Origin: an uncultured Collinsella sp.
GTDB lineage: Bacteria; Actinomycetota; Coriobacteriia; Coriobacteriales; Coriobacteriaceae
NCBI GenBank assembly: GCA_958428675.1
Contig: CAUAGV010000007.1
Location: 1 to 20,981 of the forward strand
Length of the DNA stretch: 20,981 nt
Direction of reading: 5' to 3'
The notes beneath the pieces are model-generated. The model was given only the letters and a program-made list of their open reading frames with translations. It was not told where the DNA came from and did no database searches. The stretch's first letter is position 1; each line of letters opens with the position of its first letter. Below, one piece after another: positions 12,742 to 20,679 of this stretch. Both the position numbers and the translations under genes were made by a program.

Positions 12742-15054
12742 CTACGCCGACGCGCTGTCGCGAGCCGCCTGGCATGTAGGAGTCTGACGCAGCGTAAGCG
12801 GCTTGTCCCCCGCCTCGGCCGACGTGGTCAGCGTATACGTGATCGTCGTCGTCTCGCCAGCATGCAGGTCAACGGTGCCCGAATAGAAGGGGATTCCATG
12901 CCACATAGCGGCGCCAAGACCAAACTGGGTGCCCTCGACGGTCAGATCAGTAATGTTGCCGCCCGTCGGGGCAAACAACGAGACATTCAGACGCTCGTCG
13001 TCACGCGCGGCATCGGGTGCGCTCGCCGCAACGTAGTCGGGCAGCTTGCCAGCCTCCTCCTGCGTCATGATGTTCGTCAGGGTAACGGTGATGCGATAGG
13101 AGCACGTGCCGTCGCCGTTCTTCACGCCCTGACCAATCTGAGTGTCGGCGTTCAGATACCAGTCGAGCTTGGAGAAGCTCAGGTTGTTAAAGTAAACGCC
13201 GGCAACGGGATCGGCACTCGGATCATCCGGATCGGGCAGCGAAGCGTCAATGCCCGTCTCTTTGATGGCATTCTGCTCATCATCGTTTCTCATCCACGCG
13301 ATCAGGCGGCCCTCTTCGGCACCACGCTCAACGGCGCTGACGAGCTTCGTAACATCGACATCACCGATGCCGCCGAGAATCTTGTCGAAGGCGGCGCTGG
13401 CAACGGCTGCAAAGATGCCGTCCGACTCCTCGACCGGATAGTTCCAGTACACGTCGTGCATGAGGACTTTGGCCGCATTGGTGCCGTCGACAACCGTGCC
13501 GTCGGGCAGCGAGACATTGCCGACAAGGCCCAGCAGATACTGCAGGAACACCGGGTCGATACCGATGACGCCATCAACGTCTTGGCCATACTCGGACTTC
13601 CACAGAGCGGCGACACGCTGCGAGTTGCGCGGCCAGTCGGGCGAATAGGTGTTACCCGAGTTGTACAGGTTGCTGTGATTGCCAAACAGCGCCTCATCCT
13701 CTTCGTCGACGCTCTCGACTGCCTCATCCTCGCTGAGTCCAATGCGGGGAACAAACTCGCCAATCGACATCTGGCCGTCGGTGACCGAAATCAGGCCCTG
13801 CGAACCGCCAAAGCCGCCGCAAGCACGAATCTCGACGTTGTTCATGGCGTACACAAGGTAGTTGCGCGTCTGGCCGTTGGCGCCGAGCATCTGGGGAAGG
13901 ACGGGGGCGACCTTCTCCGCCGCGTCAACCGCGCCGTTGAGGGTGGCAAAGCCGTCCTTGGCCTTATCGACCAGCTCGGTCACCTGGGAAATATGAGTAT
14001 CGCCAATGCCCTGGATCTTCTCGTTGGCGCTCTTGAACACCTTCGAGCTGCTGGAAAGCGAATCGGCGACCGCCTGTAGCGCGGACACGTTAATCATGCC
14101 GTCCTGGAACAGCTTGCCGGGCGTGGCCTGCGAGAGGTTATCGGCCATGGGAACCAGCGCGTTGCTCGAGACATCGGACAGGGCATCAATCATGGTGCGG
14201 GCTGCGTTGATGTCGCTGCCATACACCGGGATAAACGAAGCCGCCGTCCACAGCGGGCTCGAGGTCTCCGCCTTCATGCTGTCGCAGAGCTCATCGATCT
14301 TCTTCGCGTCGTCAGGCAGCGTCGAAAAATCGCCCGACGTGACCTTGTCCTTAAGGCCACCGACAATCTCGACAGCCTCCTTCGCTTCGCTCTTTACGGT
14401 CTTTGCCGAGTTAAGCAGCATAAAGCCGCTTGCGCCAAGCGCAACGAGAAGCACCGCGACCGCAGCGGCAATAATGGCGCCGGTGTGACGCTTTTTGCGC
14501 TCGCCTTTGCGATGGCGATGACGGACCAGACCGTCAGAGGTCGAACTCGACGAAGCGTCGCTACCGTAGTTCAAACCAAAATCGTAATAATCTTCCTTGG
14601 AACCCGAGCCCGCAAACTCGGCACCGCTATCATCCAGGCGGGCGAACGTGCCAGTCTCGGAGGCGCCGGTGTAAATCGTGCCAAGGTTACCCGTAAGCCC
14701 CGCGCCACCGGCAGAGGGAGTATTGTTGGCGGCCTTGCCGGCATTAACGCTGCCGGCGCCATTCGCGGCGTTGGCAGCACCCGCGTTGTTCGCGGGTACC
14801 GAAGGAGCCCCGCTCGGCTGCGACGTGGAGGTTGCACTGTCCGCAAAGACATTTCCTCTTGCACGGCCGGTCTTTTTTGCCTTTTGAGACTGCTCGTACA
14901 GAGCGGTAAACATCGCCGTCTCGCCCGGGGACACGCGCTTACCGGAACCGCCCTGTCCAGCGCCGCCCGGCGTGCCGGCCTTACCAGCCCCGTTCGGACG
15001 CGGCGGAACTGCAGGGCGGCCGCTATCGCTGCCCTTAAAGTGATTACCAGCCAT
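12742..15054 (-). CDS. DUF4012 domain membrane-anchored protein
   Basis: I use the ATG at 15054 (MAGNHFKGSDSGRPAV), 770 aa, because GAGG lies 8 bases upstream; an in-frame ATG at 15081 has no clear site. Residues 1 to about 185 are cytoplasmic and low-complexity, rich in Gly, Ala, Asn and Ser, ending in a basic stretch (RHRHRKGERKKRH). A single membrane helix follows (about 192-214), and the rest is extracytoplasmic. The DUF4012 signature is at about 393-420: QTRNYLVYAMNNVEIRACGG followed by FGGSQG. DUF4012 proteins are common in Actinobacteria, often near envelope-polysaccharide genes; their biochemical role is not established. Here it sits between an exporter and glmM, which is weak support for a cell-envelope role. 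Confidence 0.85.
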   Translation of the reverse strand: MAGNHFKGSDSGRPAVPPRPNGAGKAGTPGGAGQGGSGKRVSPGETAMFTALYEQSQKAKKTGRARGNVFADSATSTSQPSGAPSVPANNAGAANAANGAGSVNAGKAANNTPSAGGAGLTGNLGTIYTGASETGTFARLDDSGAEFAGSGSKEDYYDFGLNYGSDASSSSTSDGLVRHRHRKGERKKRHTGAIIAAAVAVLLVALGASGFMLLNSAKTVKSEAKEAVEIVGGLKDKVTSGDFSTLPDDAKKIDELCDSMKAETSSPLWTAASFIPVYGSDINAARTMIDALSDVSSNALVPMADNLSQATPGKLFQDGMINVSALQAVADSLSSSSKVFKSANEKIQGIGDTHISQVTELVDKAKDGFATLNGAVDAAEKVAPVLPQMLGANGQTRNYLVYAMNNVEIRACGGFGGSQGLISVTDGQMSIGEFVPRIGLSEDEAVESVDEEDEALFGNHSNLYNSGNTYSPDWPRNSQRVAALWKSEYGQDVDGVIGIDPVFLQYLLGLVGNVSLPDGTVVDGTNAAKVLMHDVYWNYPVEESDGIFAAVASAAFDKILGGIGDVDVTKLVSAVERGAEEGRLIAWMRNDDEQNAIKETGIDASLPDPDDPSADPVAGVYFNNLSFSKLDWYLNADTQIGQGVKNGDGTCSYRITVTLTNIMTQEEAGKLPDYVAASAPDAARDDERLNVSLFAPTGGNITDLTVEGTQFGLGAAMWHGIPFYSGTVDLHAGETTTITYTLTTSAEAGDKPLTLRQTPTCQAARDSASA

Positions 15055-15105
15055 AAAGAAATCCTCGCAATTGAGTCGCAATGAAAAAGTCCATAACGTT
15101 ACTAG

Positions 15106-15120
15106 TTTATGGCATTTTGA
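15106..15120 (-). promoter_or_regulatory. Candidate promoter of the DUF4012 gene
   Basis: The minus strand reads AAAATGCCATAAACTAG, giving -10 candidates CATAAA (extended by TGC) or TAAACT. The same AAAATGCC..ATAAACTAG block occurs at 339-357 ahead of the DUF559-like gene. No strong -35 is seen. The leader to the ATG at 15054 would be about 45 bases. Confidence 0.35.
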
Positions 15121-15203
15121 GCATCGACAGCTAAACTCCAGACACGGACATCAATTGGCGAAAATGCGGCACAACACCTTTTCTGTCTTGGCGGCGGCGC
15201 TAG

Positions 15204-16226
15204 CTACACCGTGAGGAACATCATCACGATGATCATGACAAAGCCGATAAGGTCGGTCGGCAAAAACACCGTCCCCAGCATAACGGCGCTGGTGATGGTC
15301 GCCGAAACCGGCTCCACAGTTCCGATGAGGCTCGCGCGCACCGAGCCGATGTCCTTAACGCCCTGCATATAAAGCATGTAAGCAAAAAACGAGCCGATAA
15401 CCACGAACACCGCGAGCGCCTCGATGCCGGCAGCGTCGAGCGCCGGCATATGCGCCCAGGGCTGCACGAAGACGCACGAGACCACGCCCGCCGTGAGCAT
15501 TGCCGAGCCCGTGACGATGGGGCTGCCGTATTCGGGCAGGATCTTGGCGGGAATCACCGCCATACACGCGGCGCTGACCGCACACATAAGACCTGCTGCC
15601 AGGCCAAGCGGCGAGATATTCAGGCTGGTGGGGTCGCCGCCGGTGGCGATTAAAAAGGTTCCACCCAGAGCCAGGCCAATGCCGATGACTTCGCGAGTAC
15701 GCGGCATACGGCGATCGGTCACGCAGGCGTAGCCCATGATGATAACGAGCTGCAGGCACTGGAGCACCGTCGCGGTTCCGGCGTTCGTCAGGCGCACGGC
15801 CGAAAGATAGCAAAACTGGTTGAACAGCAGGCCAAAGGCGGTAAAGAGCAGCAGCTGCTTGCGATCGGCGGGTGTGGTCCAGAGCTTAATCAGGCGCTCG
15901 CGGTCGCGCGTAACAACCACGGCCATAAAGAGTAGACCGGCGAGAATCTGACGCACGCTCATAAGCCACAGGGTGTCGACATGGTAGGTATCGAACAGAA
16001 AGCTCGCGCTGGTGCCCGAGAAGCCCCAAAACGAACCGCCCACCAGCGTAGCCAAGACGCCCGTGATCATCTTGCGCGTCGAAGCGCTGTTCAAGCGGTC
16101 GCGCCATGCGCGACGGGTGTTGCGGCTGAGCTCGTCGGTGCCCTCGGGCACATCAATGTTCGATATATCGGTCATCGGCACCGAAGCCCCTGCGCCTTCG
16201 ACCTGCTCGACACACTCTTTGCTCAT
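15204..16226 (-). CDS. EamA/DMT superfamily transporter
   Basis: A 340-aa polytopic membrane protein with about ten hydrophobic helices in two repeated halves, as in the drug/metabolite transporter (EamA) family. The first helix carries GGSFWGFSGTSASFLF (about 63-78), a family-typical start. A later segment has SVRASLIGTVEPVSATITSAVMLG, the conserved EamA C-half block with the E-P pair. The N-terminal ~50 residues are a hydrophilic cytoplasmic tail. GGGGGAG precedes the ATG at 16226 by 4 bases. Transported substrate is unknown; members export amino acids, nucleobases or other metabolites. It stands alone, separated from the DUF4012 gene by about 150 bases. Confidence 0.88.
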   Translation of the reverse strand: MSKECVEQVEGAGASVPMTDISNIDVPEGTDELSRNTRRAWRDRLNSASTRKMITGVLATLVGGSFWGFSGTSASFLFDTYHVDTLWLMSVRQILAGLLFMAVVVTRDRERLIKLWTTPADRKQLLLFTAFGLLFNQFCYLSAVRLTNAGTATVLQCLQLVIIMGYACVTDRRMPRTREVIGIGLALGGTFLIATGGDPTSLNISPLGLAAGLMCAVSAACMAVIPAKILPEYGSPIVTGSAMLTAGVVSCVFVQPWAHMPALDAAGIEALAVFVVIGSFFAYMLYMQGVKDIGSVRASLIGTVEPVSATITSAVMLGTVFLPTDLIGFVMIIVMMFLTV

Positions 16227-16457
16227 TCCACTCCCCCGAAACAGCCTGGAAACAATTCGGCTTACCTTACCACGGCGAAGTCACCAGCTGGAGGCTTGTC
16301 CGCTTATCGGTAGGACAATTCCGCAGGCGTCTTTCCATAGCTCGATACCGCAATGGCCTTGCATTATGCGACAGCAAAATCGCGGCAGCAGGCTCTTTTG
16401 AAATGGATACGACAAAGCCCCCGAATTCCACAATGTAAGCGATTTTTAAAAATGTTC

Positions 16458-16486
16458 TTGCCACCGAGTTCAGGCTCCGTTATATT
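16458..16486 (+). promoter_or_regulatory. Promoter of tRNA-Val
   Basis: TTGCCA (16458-16463), exactly 17 bases, then TATATT (16481-16486). The AT-rich palindrome ATTTTTAAAAAT (16442-16453) sits just upstream of the -35 and could act as an UP element, as is usual for strong tRNA promoters. The -10 is about 30 bases before the mature tRNA. Confidence 0.8.
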
Positions 16487-16515
16487 ATCCCTTGCGCGCT
16501 TGCGCACCCTTGATC

Positions 16516-16590
16516 GGGCGTTTAGCTCAGGGGGAGAGCGCTTCCCTGACACGGAAGAGGTCAGAAGTTCAAATCTTCTAACGCCCACCA
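16516..16590 (+). tRNA. tRNA-Val (anticodon GAC)
   Basis: The full cloverleaf is visible in 75 bases. The acceptor GGGCGTT pairs with AACGCCC, the D stem is GCTC/GAGC, and the anticodon stem CTTCC/GGAAG encloses the loop CTGACAC, giving anticodon GAC (Val, codon GUC). The T arm AGAAG/CTTCT encloses TTCAAAT. The CCA end is encoded (ACCA at 16587-16590). Confidence 0.97.
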
Positions 16591-16598
16591 AATGTTCG

Positions 16599-16636
16599 CA
16601 GCTCAGAGGCTATGTCCTCTGGGCTGTTTTGTTTTA
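16599..16636 (+). terminator. Terminator of tRNA-Val
   Basis: CAGCTCAGAGG (16599-16609) pairs with CCTCTGGGCTG (16616-16626) with one G-T pair, followed by TTTTGTTTTA. It begins 9 bases after the CCA end. Confidence 0.85.
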
Positions 16637-16832
16637 TGTCGCCAAATCAGCTGGCAGCTCCAACCGCCCAAGCAACCACCCTGCCCATGCACAAAACCGC
16701 GTCAATAGCCACCGAGGCCGAGACCAACGCGTCTCGAACCCATCCGAGCCGCAACTCCTCAGCAAAACGCCGCGATGTCTGCGCCCTGCGGTATCCTTGA
16801 ACCACTTGCACCTGCAGCACCAAGGAGCCGCC

Positions 16833-17519
16833 ATGCGCACCGAGCTCGATGTCCCCTTTTCGCACAAAGAAGAAGCCAAGGCGCTGGGCGCCAAATGGGA
16901 CCGGACCAAGAAGGTCTGGTATGTACCCAGCGGCGTCAACCCCGAGCCCTTTGCCGAGTGGCTGCCCGGTGTTGACCGATCCGACCCCTCAGCGCCGTAT
17001 ATATTTCTAGTACTGGGCAAGCGCGAGTGCTGGAAGTGTCACAAAGAGACCTCGGTCGCGGCCTTCGGCATTCCCTATCGAACCGATAACGACGAGAGCA
17101 TCACCATCGCGCACGCGCCCAACGAAGCCGGGCACATTGCCATCGACACGGCCAACGCCAACGCACTCGCCATCGTGCCCGCTCTTGGCTGCGTGCCGGG
17201 CGAGATCCGCGACTACCTTCATAAGCGCTGCGGCTACAAGCCCGTAGGCGCGCGAGCCTCCAAAGCCCCGTCGCTCGGCAACACGTGCACCAGTTGCGAC
17301 GCGCTGCAAGGCAGCCGCTATCTGTTCGAGGAGCCCTCGTCCCCGTTTGCCCTCACTGCCATCAACAAGCTGCCGGCACTGGAGTTTGTGCGCGTCGAAG
17401 TTGCCGGCGTCTTTGGCGTCCCGACCACGCGCACCGACTTTGACCAGGCGCTCTTTACCTGGGCACGCGACCATCACGCCGAGTTCCATAAGCAGCTTGG
17501 TGAGGGGATTTATTTGTAG
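16833..17519 (+). CDS. DUF5710 domain protein with a split zinc-ribbon-like region
   Basis: The ATG at 16833 follows AAGGAG (16822-16827) at 5-nt spacing. The open frame runs back through the tRNA to 16353, but that part cannot be coding. The product is 228 aa. Residues 3-45 match the DUF5710 pattern (LDVPFSHKEEAKALGAKWD, then KKVWYVPSG), a small module often found at the start of plasmid and mobile-element proteins such as TraC-like primases. Two CxxC pairs follow, C66/C69 (CWKC) and C152/C155 (CTSC), about 80 residues apart, which could form one zinc site. No catalytic motif is recognised. The protein is probably cytoplasmic. It lies 240 bases after a tRNA gene and before other unknown genes. 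Confidence 0.8.
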   Translation: MRTELDVPFSHKEEAKALGAKWDRTKKVWYVPSGVNPEPFAEWLPGVDRSDPSAPYIFLVLGKRECWKCHKETSVAAFGIPYRTDNDESITIAHAPNEAGHIAIDTANANALAIVPALGCVPGEIRDYLHKRCGYKPVGARASKAPSLGNTCTSCDALQGSRYLFEEPSSPFALTAINKLPALEFVRVEVAGVFGVPTTRTDFDQALFTWARDHHAEFHKQLGEGIYL

Positions 17520-17557
17520 GGACAGAGATGCCTTCACAGCCAGCTCCTCCGCATCAC

Positions 17558-17842
17558 CTATCCCTCGTCGCCGGCGTCGTACACGATATCGAGGCCACAA
17601 ACAGGGCATTTCTCCTGATACACCGGCATATGAACGCCTGTCCGTTTTCTCACTTCGTCGCTAAGTCTGTCGCACGCATCGATGAACCGAATGTCGAGGC
17701 ACGGTATTTGCGAGCCGCAGCAAGGACAGGCGACGACAAACGACCCGCAATCAACTTCTACGCTCGGAAACATTTTGTTGTCTATAAGGGCGCACGGCAG
17801 TTTTCCGTACTTCCCCATCGCAATATCGCCTCGCCAGCTCAC
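17558..17842 (-). CDS. Small CxxC zinc-ribbon protein of unknown function
   Basis: I choose the GTG at 17842 because GAGGGGAG lies 5 bases upstream and the GTG overlaps the TGA of the preceding gene as GTGA, a standard coupling arrangement. This gives 94 aa. Two CxxC knuckles, CPCCG (39-43) and CPVCG (79-83), are likely to bind zinc. The frame stays open upstream to 17914, so it could also be the displaced C-terminal part of the preceding gene after a frameshift. An ATG at 17818 is a shorter alternative start. Function unknown. Confidence 0.6.
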   Translation of the reverse strand: MSWRGDIAMGKYGKLPCALIDNKMFPSVEVDCGSFVVACPCCGSQIPCLDIRFIDACDRLSDEVRKRTGVHMPVYQEKCPVCGLDIVYDAGDEG

Positions 17843-18408
17843 GTTCGCTCCCCTCTCGCTATACAAATCAGGAAGAGCATGCACCGGCAGGCGTGTGCGA
17901 GATTGCATCGCCACGCGATCCGATCAAACAGCACGATCGTAAAAGACCGCCAAAGCCAAATTTCATCGTCGGTCGCACCCTGTCCGGCAAACTCAATATC
18001 GACGGGCATGTGCTTCAGATAACTCATGTCGGGCGCAAAACGAGGGTCCGGTCCGCCTTTATGAACAGGACCGTGCAGAACAAACCATCCGTTTTCGGGC
18101 TCGAACCGTTCAACAAATGCAAGGCCGAGCACCTTGTAGCCCACCTCGGTTGCAAATATGACTCCGACTGGGACGTCACATTCCATGCAGTTGAGCATTT
18201 TACGGTTGTAATTCTGGTCTCGAAAACCAACGGTACCCGGCGCTTGAACCGAGTACTTAATGACCCACGTACCATCGTCCAAATAGAGCGGAGGCACATT
18301 GTTGATGCTCTCGGTTTGCCGCTGGCGCGCTTGTACCCCGCTACCCCACTTCCCTGTATACTGATGAAGCACGTGTTTCATCCGGGCTTGTTGGGCCGGG
18401 TCGTTCAT
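17839..18408 (-). CDS. Unknown protein, possibly the N-terminal part of an HNH-nuclease-like gene
   Basis: 189 aa from the ATG at 18408. Residues 38-113 (starting VPPLYLDDGTWVIKYSVQ, then Cys-rich NCMECDVPVGVIF and YKVLGLAFVE) read like the beta-rich N-terminal domain I associate with some HNH restriction-type nucleases. This is a weak match and no HNH motif is present. The last about 25 residues (from WRCNLAHACRCML) are Cys-rich and use AGA and ATA codons, suggesting an out-of-frame tail. The ATG has no ribosome binding site and is only 11 bases from the divergent start at 18420, so the true 5' end may be lost or elsewhere. Lower GC than the housekeeping genes. Confidence 0.5.
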   Translation of the reverse strand: MNDPAQQARMKHVLHQYTGKWGSGVQARQRQTESINNVPPLYLDDGTWVIKYSVQAPGTVGFRDQNYNRKMLNCMECDVPVGVIFATEVGYKVLGLAFVERFEPENGWFVLHGPVHKGGPDPRFAPDMSYLKHMPVDIEFAGQGATDDEIWLWRSFTIVLFDRIAWRCNLAHACRCMLFLICIARGERT

Positions 18409-18419
18409 GGGAGGGTCTT

Positions 18420-18911
18420 ATGGCTGCCTCGAATCCGCCTAAGGGGAGCGTTTCTTCTTCGTCCATCAAGCCGGTTACGCGCAAGGCCGTGCGTTGCCAG
18501 CGCGAGGTCGCTTGGCTTGTCACGCAGGCGGCGGGCAGGCTTGTGGCGACCACTCAGGACGTCAATGCGCCTACGCCGAGCTTTGTGTTAGCGGCGGCGC
18601 TGGATTTTGTGCGCCAATTGGAGCTTGCCGCGCAGGATGCCAACGGCCACCTCGACTACCAGAACGTTATGGCGCCCGACCTGCAAACGTTCTGTCACAT
18701 GGCCAAGTTGCCTGCCGCGCCCAATGCGCTTTCGGACGCAGGCTACATGTTTACGCTCTCGGGCGCGGACCTTATCCGCGACATCTATGCATACTGTAGC
18801 GAGCTCGCCGAGCGCCACGTCTTTGACGCGGCAGAAGTCAAACCGGGAAATGTCATCAAGCTGGTTCTTAGGCTGTTCTTGATAGACGGGTTCGGGGCCA
18901 TGCCGGCGTAA
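18420..18911 (+). CDS. Hypothetical protein, 163 aa
   Basis: The ATG at 18420 follows GGGAGGG (18409-18415) at 4-nt spacing. I do not recognise the family. The first about 20 residues are Ser/Pro/Lys-rich and probably disordered. The rest appears mostly helical and soluble (AAALDFVRQLELAAQDANG; SGADLIRDIYAYCSELAERH), with no signal peptide, membrane helix or metal motif. It is divergent from the 17839-18408 gene with 11 bases between starts, so its promoter must lie inside that gene; TATACT at 18357-18362 is a possible -10, but the nearest -35 (TTGTAC) is 20 bases away. Codon use looks like a normal expressed gene. Confidence 0.7.
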   Translation: MAASNPPKGSVSSSSIKPVTRKAVRCQREVAWLVTQAAGRLVATTQDVNAPTPSFVLAAALDFVRQLELAAQDANGHLDYQNVMAPDLQTFCHMAKLPAAPNALSDAGYMFTLSGADLIRDIYAYCSELAERHVFDAAEVKPGNVIKLVLRLFLIDGFGAMPA

Positions 18912-19011
18912 GCCGAGTCTTGAGCATCACCGTCGACTGGGCAACAACCGCTTTACCTTAATGGACGCCAATCGAGGGTCGATTATTGGGTCGCCTCGTC
19001 CACTAACGCAT
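18912..19011. other. Short gap between convergent genes
   Basis: One hundred bases between the ends of the 163-aa gene and the AlbA_2 gene. AATCGA-GGG-TCGATT (18970-18984) is a small inverted repeat without a T run. No convincing terminator or gene is seen. Confidence 0.4.
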
Positions 19012-20478
19012 CTATCCCACGCACTCCGACAGTCGATACTTGCGGTTGCGGCTCGTCGCCGGCGCCGTGGGCTCAAGCTCGCCTTGAGCAATGAGCGCGT
19101 TGACGCGCGACCTAACCTGGGAAATTGTGAGCCCTGTGCGCTCTGCCAGCTCGCGCGTCCCCAGCTCGCCGTAGTGTTTGAGTGCCGTCACAATTAAGCC
19201 CCCGCCATGATCGACCGACTCGATCTTTGAACGGTAAAGTACGACCTTGAACCGATCGAATCCCGGGCAGAACAGGGGCTCGGCCAGACCATGCGCGCGC
19301 ATGGCATCGATCATCATCGGGATGCCCGAGCCATTGCCCTCAGCCGGCGAACCTGCGCCATCCGGCAGCGGGACAATCGACATGAGCTTCACAAGCGTCG
19401 CGTTACGGCATCGGGAGCTGCCGTCAAACAAGTTCTCGCGAGTCTTTCCCCCGTAAAGGCCGCCAGGATTCGTCACCTCGACACGATCATCAAAGACGTC
19501 GACGGCAATCGATTGTCCACAGAACCGATCCCCGTATTCTCGATGGATTACGGCGTTGGCGATTGCTTCGCGCAGAACCTCCTCGGGAATCTCAAGCGAG
19601 TCGACACGCGAGACGCCTTGGACGATCGAGGTTCGCCGCAAATTCTTGGCGACGGCTGCGACGGCATCCGAGATCATCTCGCCCAACGTTCCCTCACAGA
19701 TTGTGCGGTCCATGAACCTTAGTGGCCCCGCAGCTCCCTTTTGAGTTCCCACGTGGACAGCCACATCAATGAAGAGCTTGGGATAGAACTGCTGAGGGTA
19801 AACGCCCGCGGCAAGGAGGCCGGCCTTGGTAACATTGCCCTGGAAGTCGAGGAAATTCAGACGCTCCATCTTTGTCTTCTTGTCCGCCGCACCGCGCATC
19901 GCTCGAGGCGTCAACGAATAGGCACGCTCTATCGTGCGGTCGACCAGCGACTCGTCGAGATCGCCCACACTCGTGCCGGGCACCGCATCGCGATCGCTAG
20001 GACTCGTCCGTTCGTATGACGACAGTGCCAAAACCTCGGTCGACGAAAGCGGGACATCTTTGTCATCGATGCGTTTGTAGCTGCCACCTTGAGCGCCCCG
20101 CTCTATGACATAGCAAGGCTTGCTCGACGGGTCGAGCTCCTCAATCGTGATAACGAGAACAACGGTCCCCCGAAGCCCCACGCGCTCAATGGTGTATTTG
20201 GGCGGATTGGCCAGCTTTCCGCGACCGCCAGCATCGCCCATGCCCGCCACGAATTGGTTGAGCACCTTCTCGGTCTCAAAGTTTGCAACTGGGACAAAAC
20301 CCGCGCGCTCGCTCACTCCGAGCACGATGATGCCGCCGGCGGTGTTTGCGAAAGCGCTGACCGTTTCCCATACGTCGCGGGAAAGCGTCATGGCGCTCTC
20401 TTTTACTTCGACGCTAAGGTCATCCGAGCCCATACGCCTTAAAGACTCAAGCAGACCGGTCAGCTCGTTTTCGTTCAT
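19012..20478 (-). CDS. AlbA_2/Schlafen-type regulator with HATPase and winged-helix domains
   Basis: I use the ATG at 20478 (488 aa); AAAGGAC ends 6 bases upstream, whereas it abuts the in-frame GTG at 20484. Numbering from the GTG, residues 22-145 are the AlbA_2 (Schlafen-like DNA-binding) domain: VEVKES (25-30), SAFANTAGGIIVLGVSE (43-59) and SYKRID (135-140). Residues 300-420 resemble HATPase_c_4, with the N-box EAIANAVIHREY (306-317) and a glycine-rich EGNGSGIPMM (382-391). A C-terminal winged helix spans about 428-486 (LGTRELAERTGLTISQVRSRVNAL). Such proteins are usually annotated as ATP-binding putative transcriptional regulators; a few related ones act in phage defence. Role here unknown. 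The repeat-rich upstream region suggests autoregulation. Confidence 0.85.
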   Translation of the reverse strand: MNENELTGLLESLRRMGSDDLSVEVKESAMTLSRDVWETVSAFANTAGGIIVLGVSERAGFVPVANFETEKVLNQFVAGMGDAGGRGKLANPPKYTIERVGLRGTVVLVITIEELDPSSKPCYVIERGAQGGSYKRIDDKDVPLSSTEVLALSSYERTSPSDRDAVPGTSVGDLDESLVDRTIERAYSLTPRAMRGAADKKTKMERLNFLDFQGNVTKAGLLAAGVYPQQFYPKLFIDVAVHVGTQKGAAGPLRFMDRTICEGTLGEMISDAVAAVAKNLRRTSIVQGVSRVDSLEIPEEVLREAIANAVIHREYGDRFCGQSIAVDVFDDRVEVTNPGGLYGGKTRENLFDGSSRCRNATLVKLMSIVPLPDGAGSPAEGNGSGIPMMIDAMRAHGLAEPLFCPGFDRFKVVLYRSKIESVDHGGGLIVTALKHYGELGTRELAERTGLTISQVRSRVNALIAQGELEPTAPATSRNRKYRLSECVG

Positions 20479-20562
20479 CTGCACGTCCTTTCGCTCGGTC
20501 CTGCGGAGAATGCCACGGATAGATTTCCCTCGTCTCTCAGTTATCTCTCGTAATTATCTCTC

Positions 20563-20604
20563 ATCTATCTTTCTATCTCTCGGCTTAGAGATAGAAAGAT
20601 AGAT
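20563..20604. repeat. Perfect 18-bp-arm inverted repeat in the AlbA_2 leader
   Basis: ATCTATCTTTCTATCTCT (20563-20580) and its exact complement (20587-20604) surround CGGCTT. In minus-strand RNA it would form a long AU-rich hairpin about 85-125 bases upstream of the AlbA_2 start. There is no U tract after it, so it looks like an operator or an RNA structure rather than a terminator. Confidence 0.8.
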
Positions 20605-20632
20605 AGAGATGGAATGTCTACCATTTGCTTCA

Positions 20633-20660
20633 TTTATACATATTTTTGCTGGTAGAACAA
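20633..20660 (-). promoter_or_regulatory. Candidate promoter of the AlbA_2 gene
   Basis: On the minus strand TTGTTC (20660-20655), a 16-base spacer, then TATAAA (20638-20633). Transcription would start near 20626, giving a leader of about 148 bases that contains the 18-bp-arm hairpin. Confidence 0.55.
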
Positions 20661-20662
20661 TC

Positions 20663-20679
20663 GGTATTGAGACAATACC
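20663..20679. promoter_or_regulatory. Palindromic operator candidate GGTATTG-AGA-CAATACC
   Basis: A perfect 7-bp-arm palindrome two bases upstream of the -35 of the AlbA_2 promoter. The size and position suit a dimeric regulator binding site. It differs from the TATCTCTC repeats, so a second factor may be involved. Confidence 0.5.

Noticed and set aside
16353..16832. Upstream extension of the DUF5710 gene
   Set aside because: It runs through tRNA-Val and its terminator; AAGGAG and the conserved domain start place the true start at 16833.
17893..18591. 232-codon plus-strand frame overlapping the minus-strand unknown genes
   Set aside because: It overlaps the ribosome binding site and first half of the 18420 gene, has no binding site itself, and ends in an Arg/Leu-rich shadow-like stretch.
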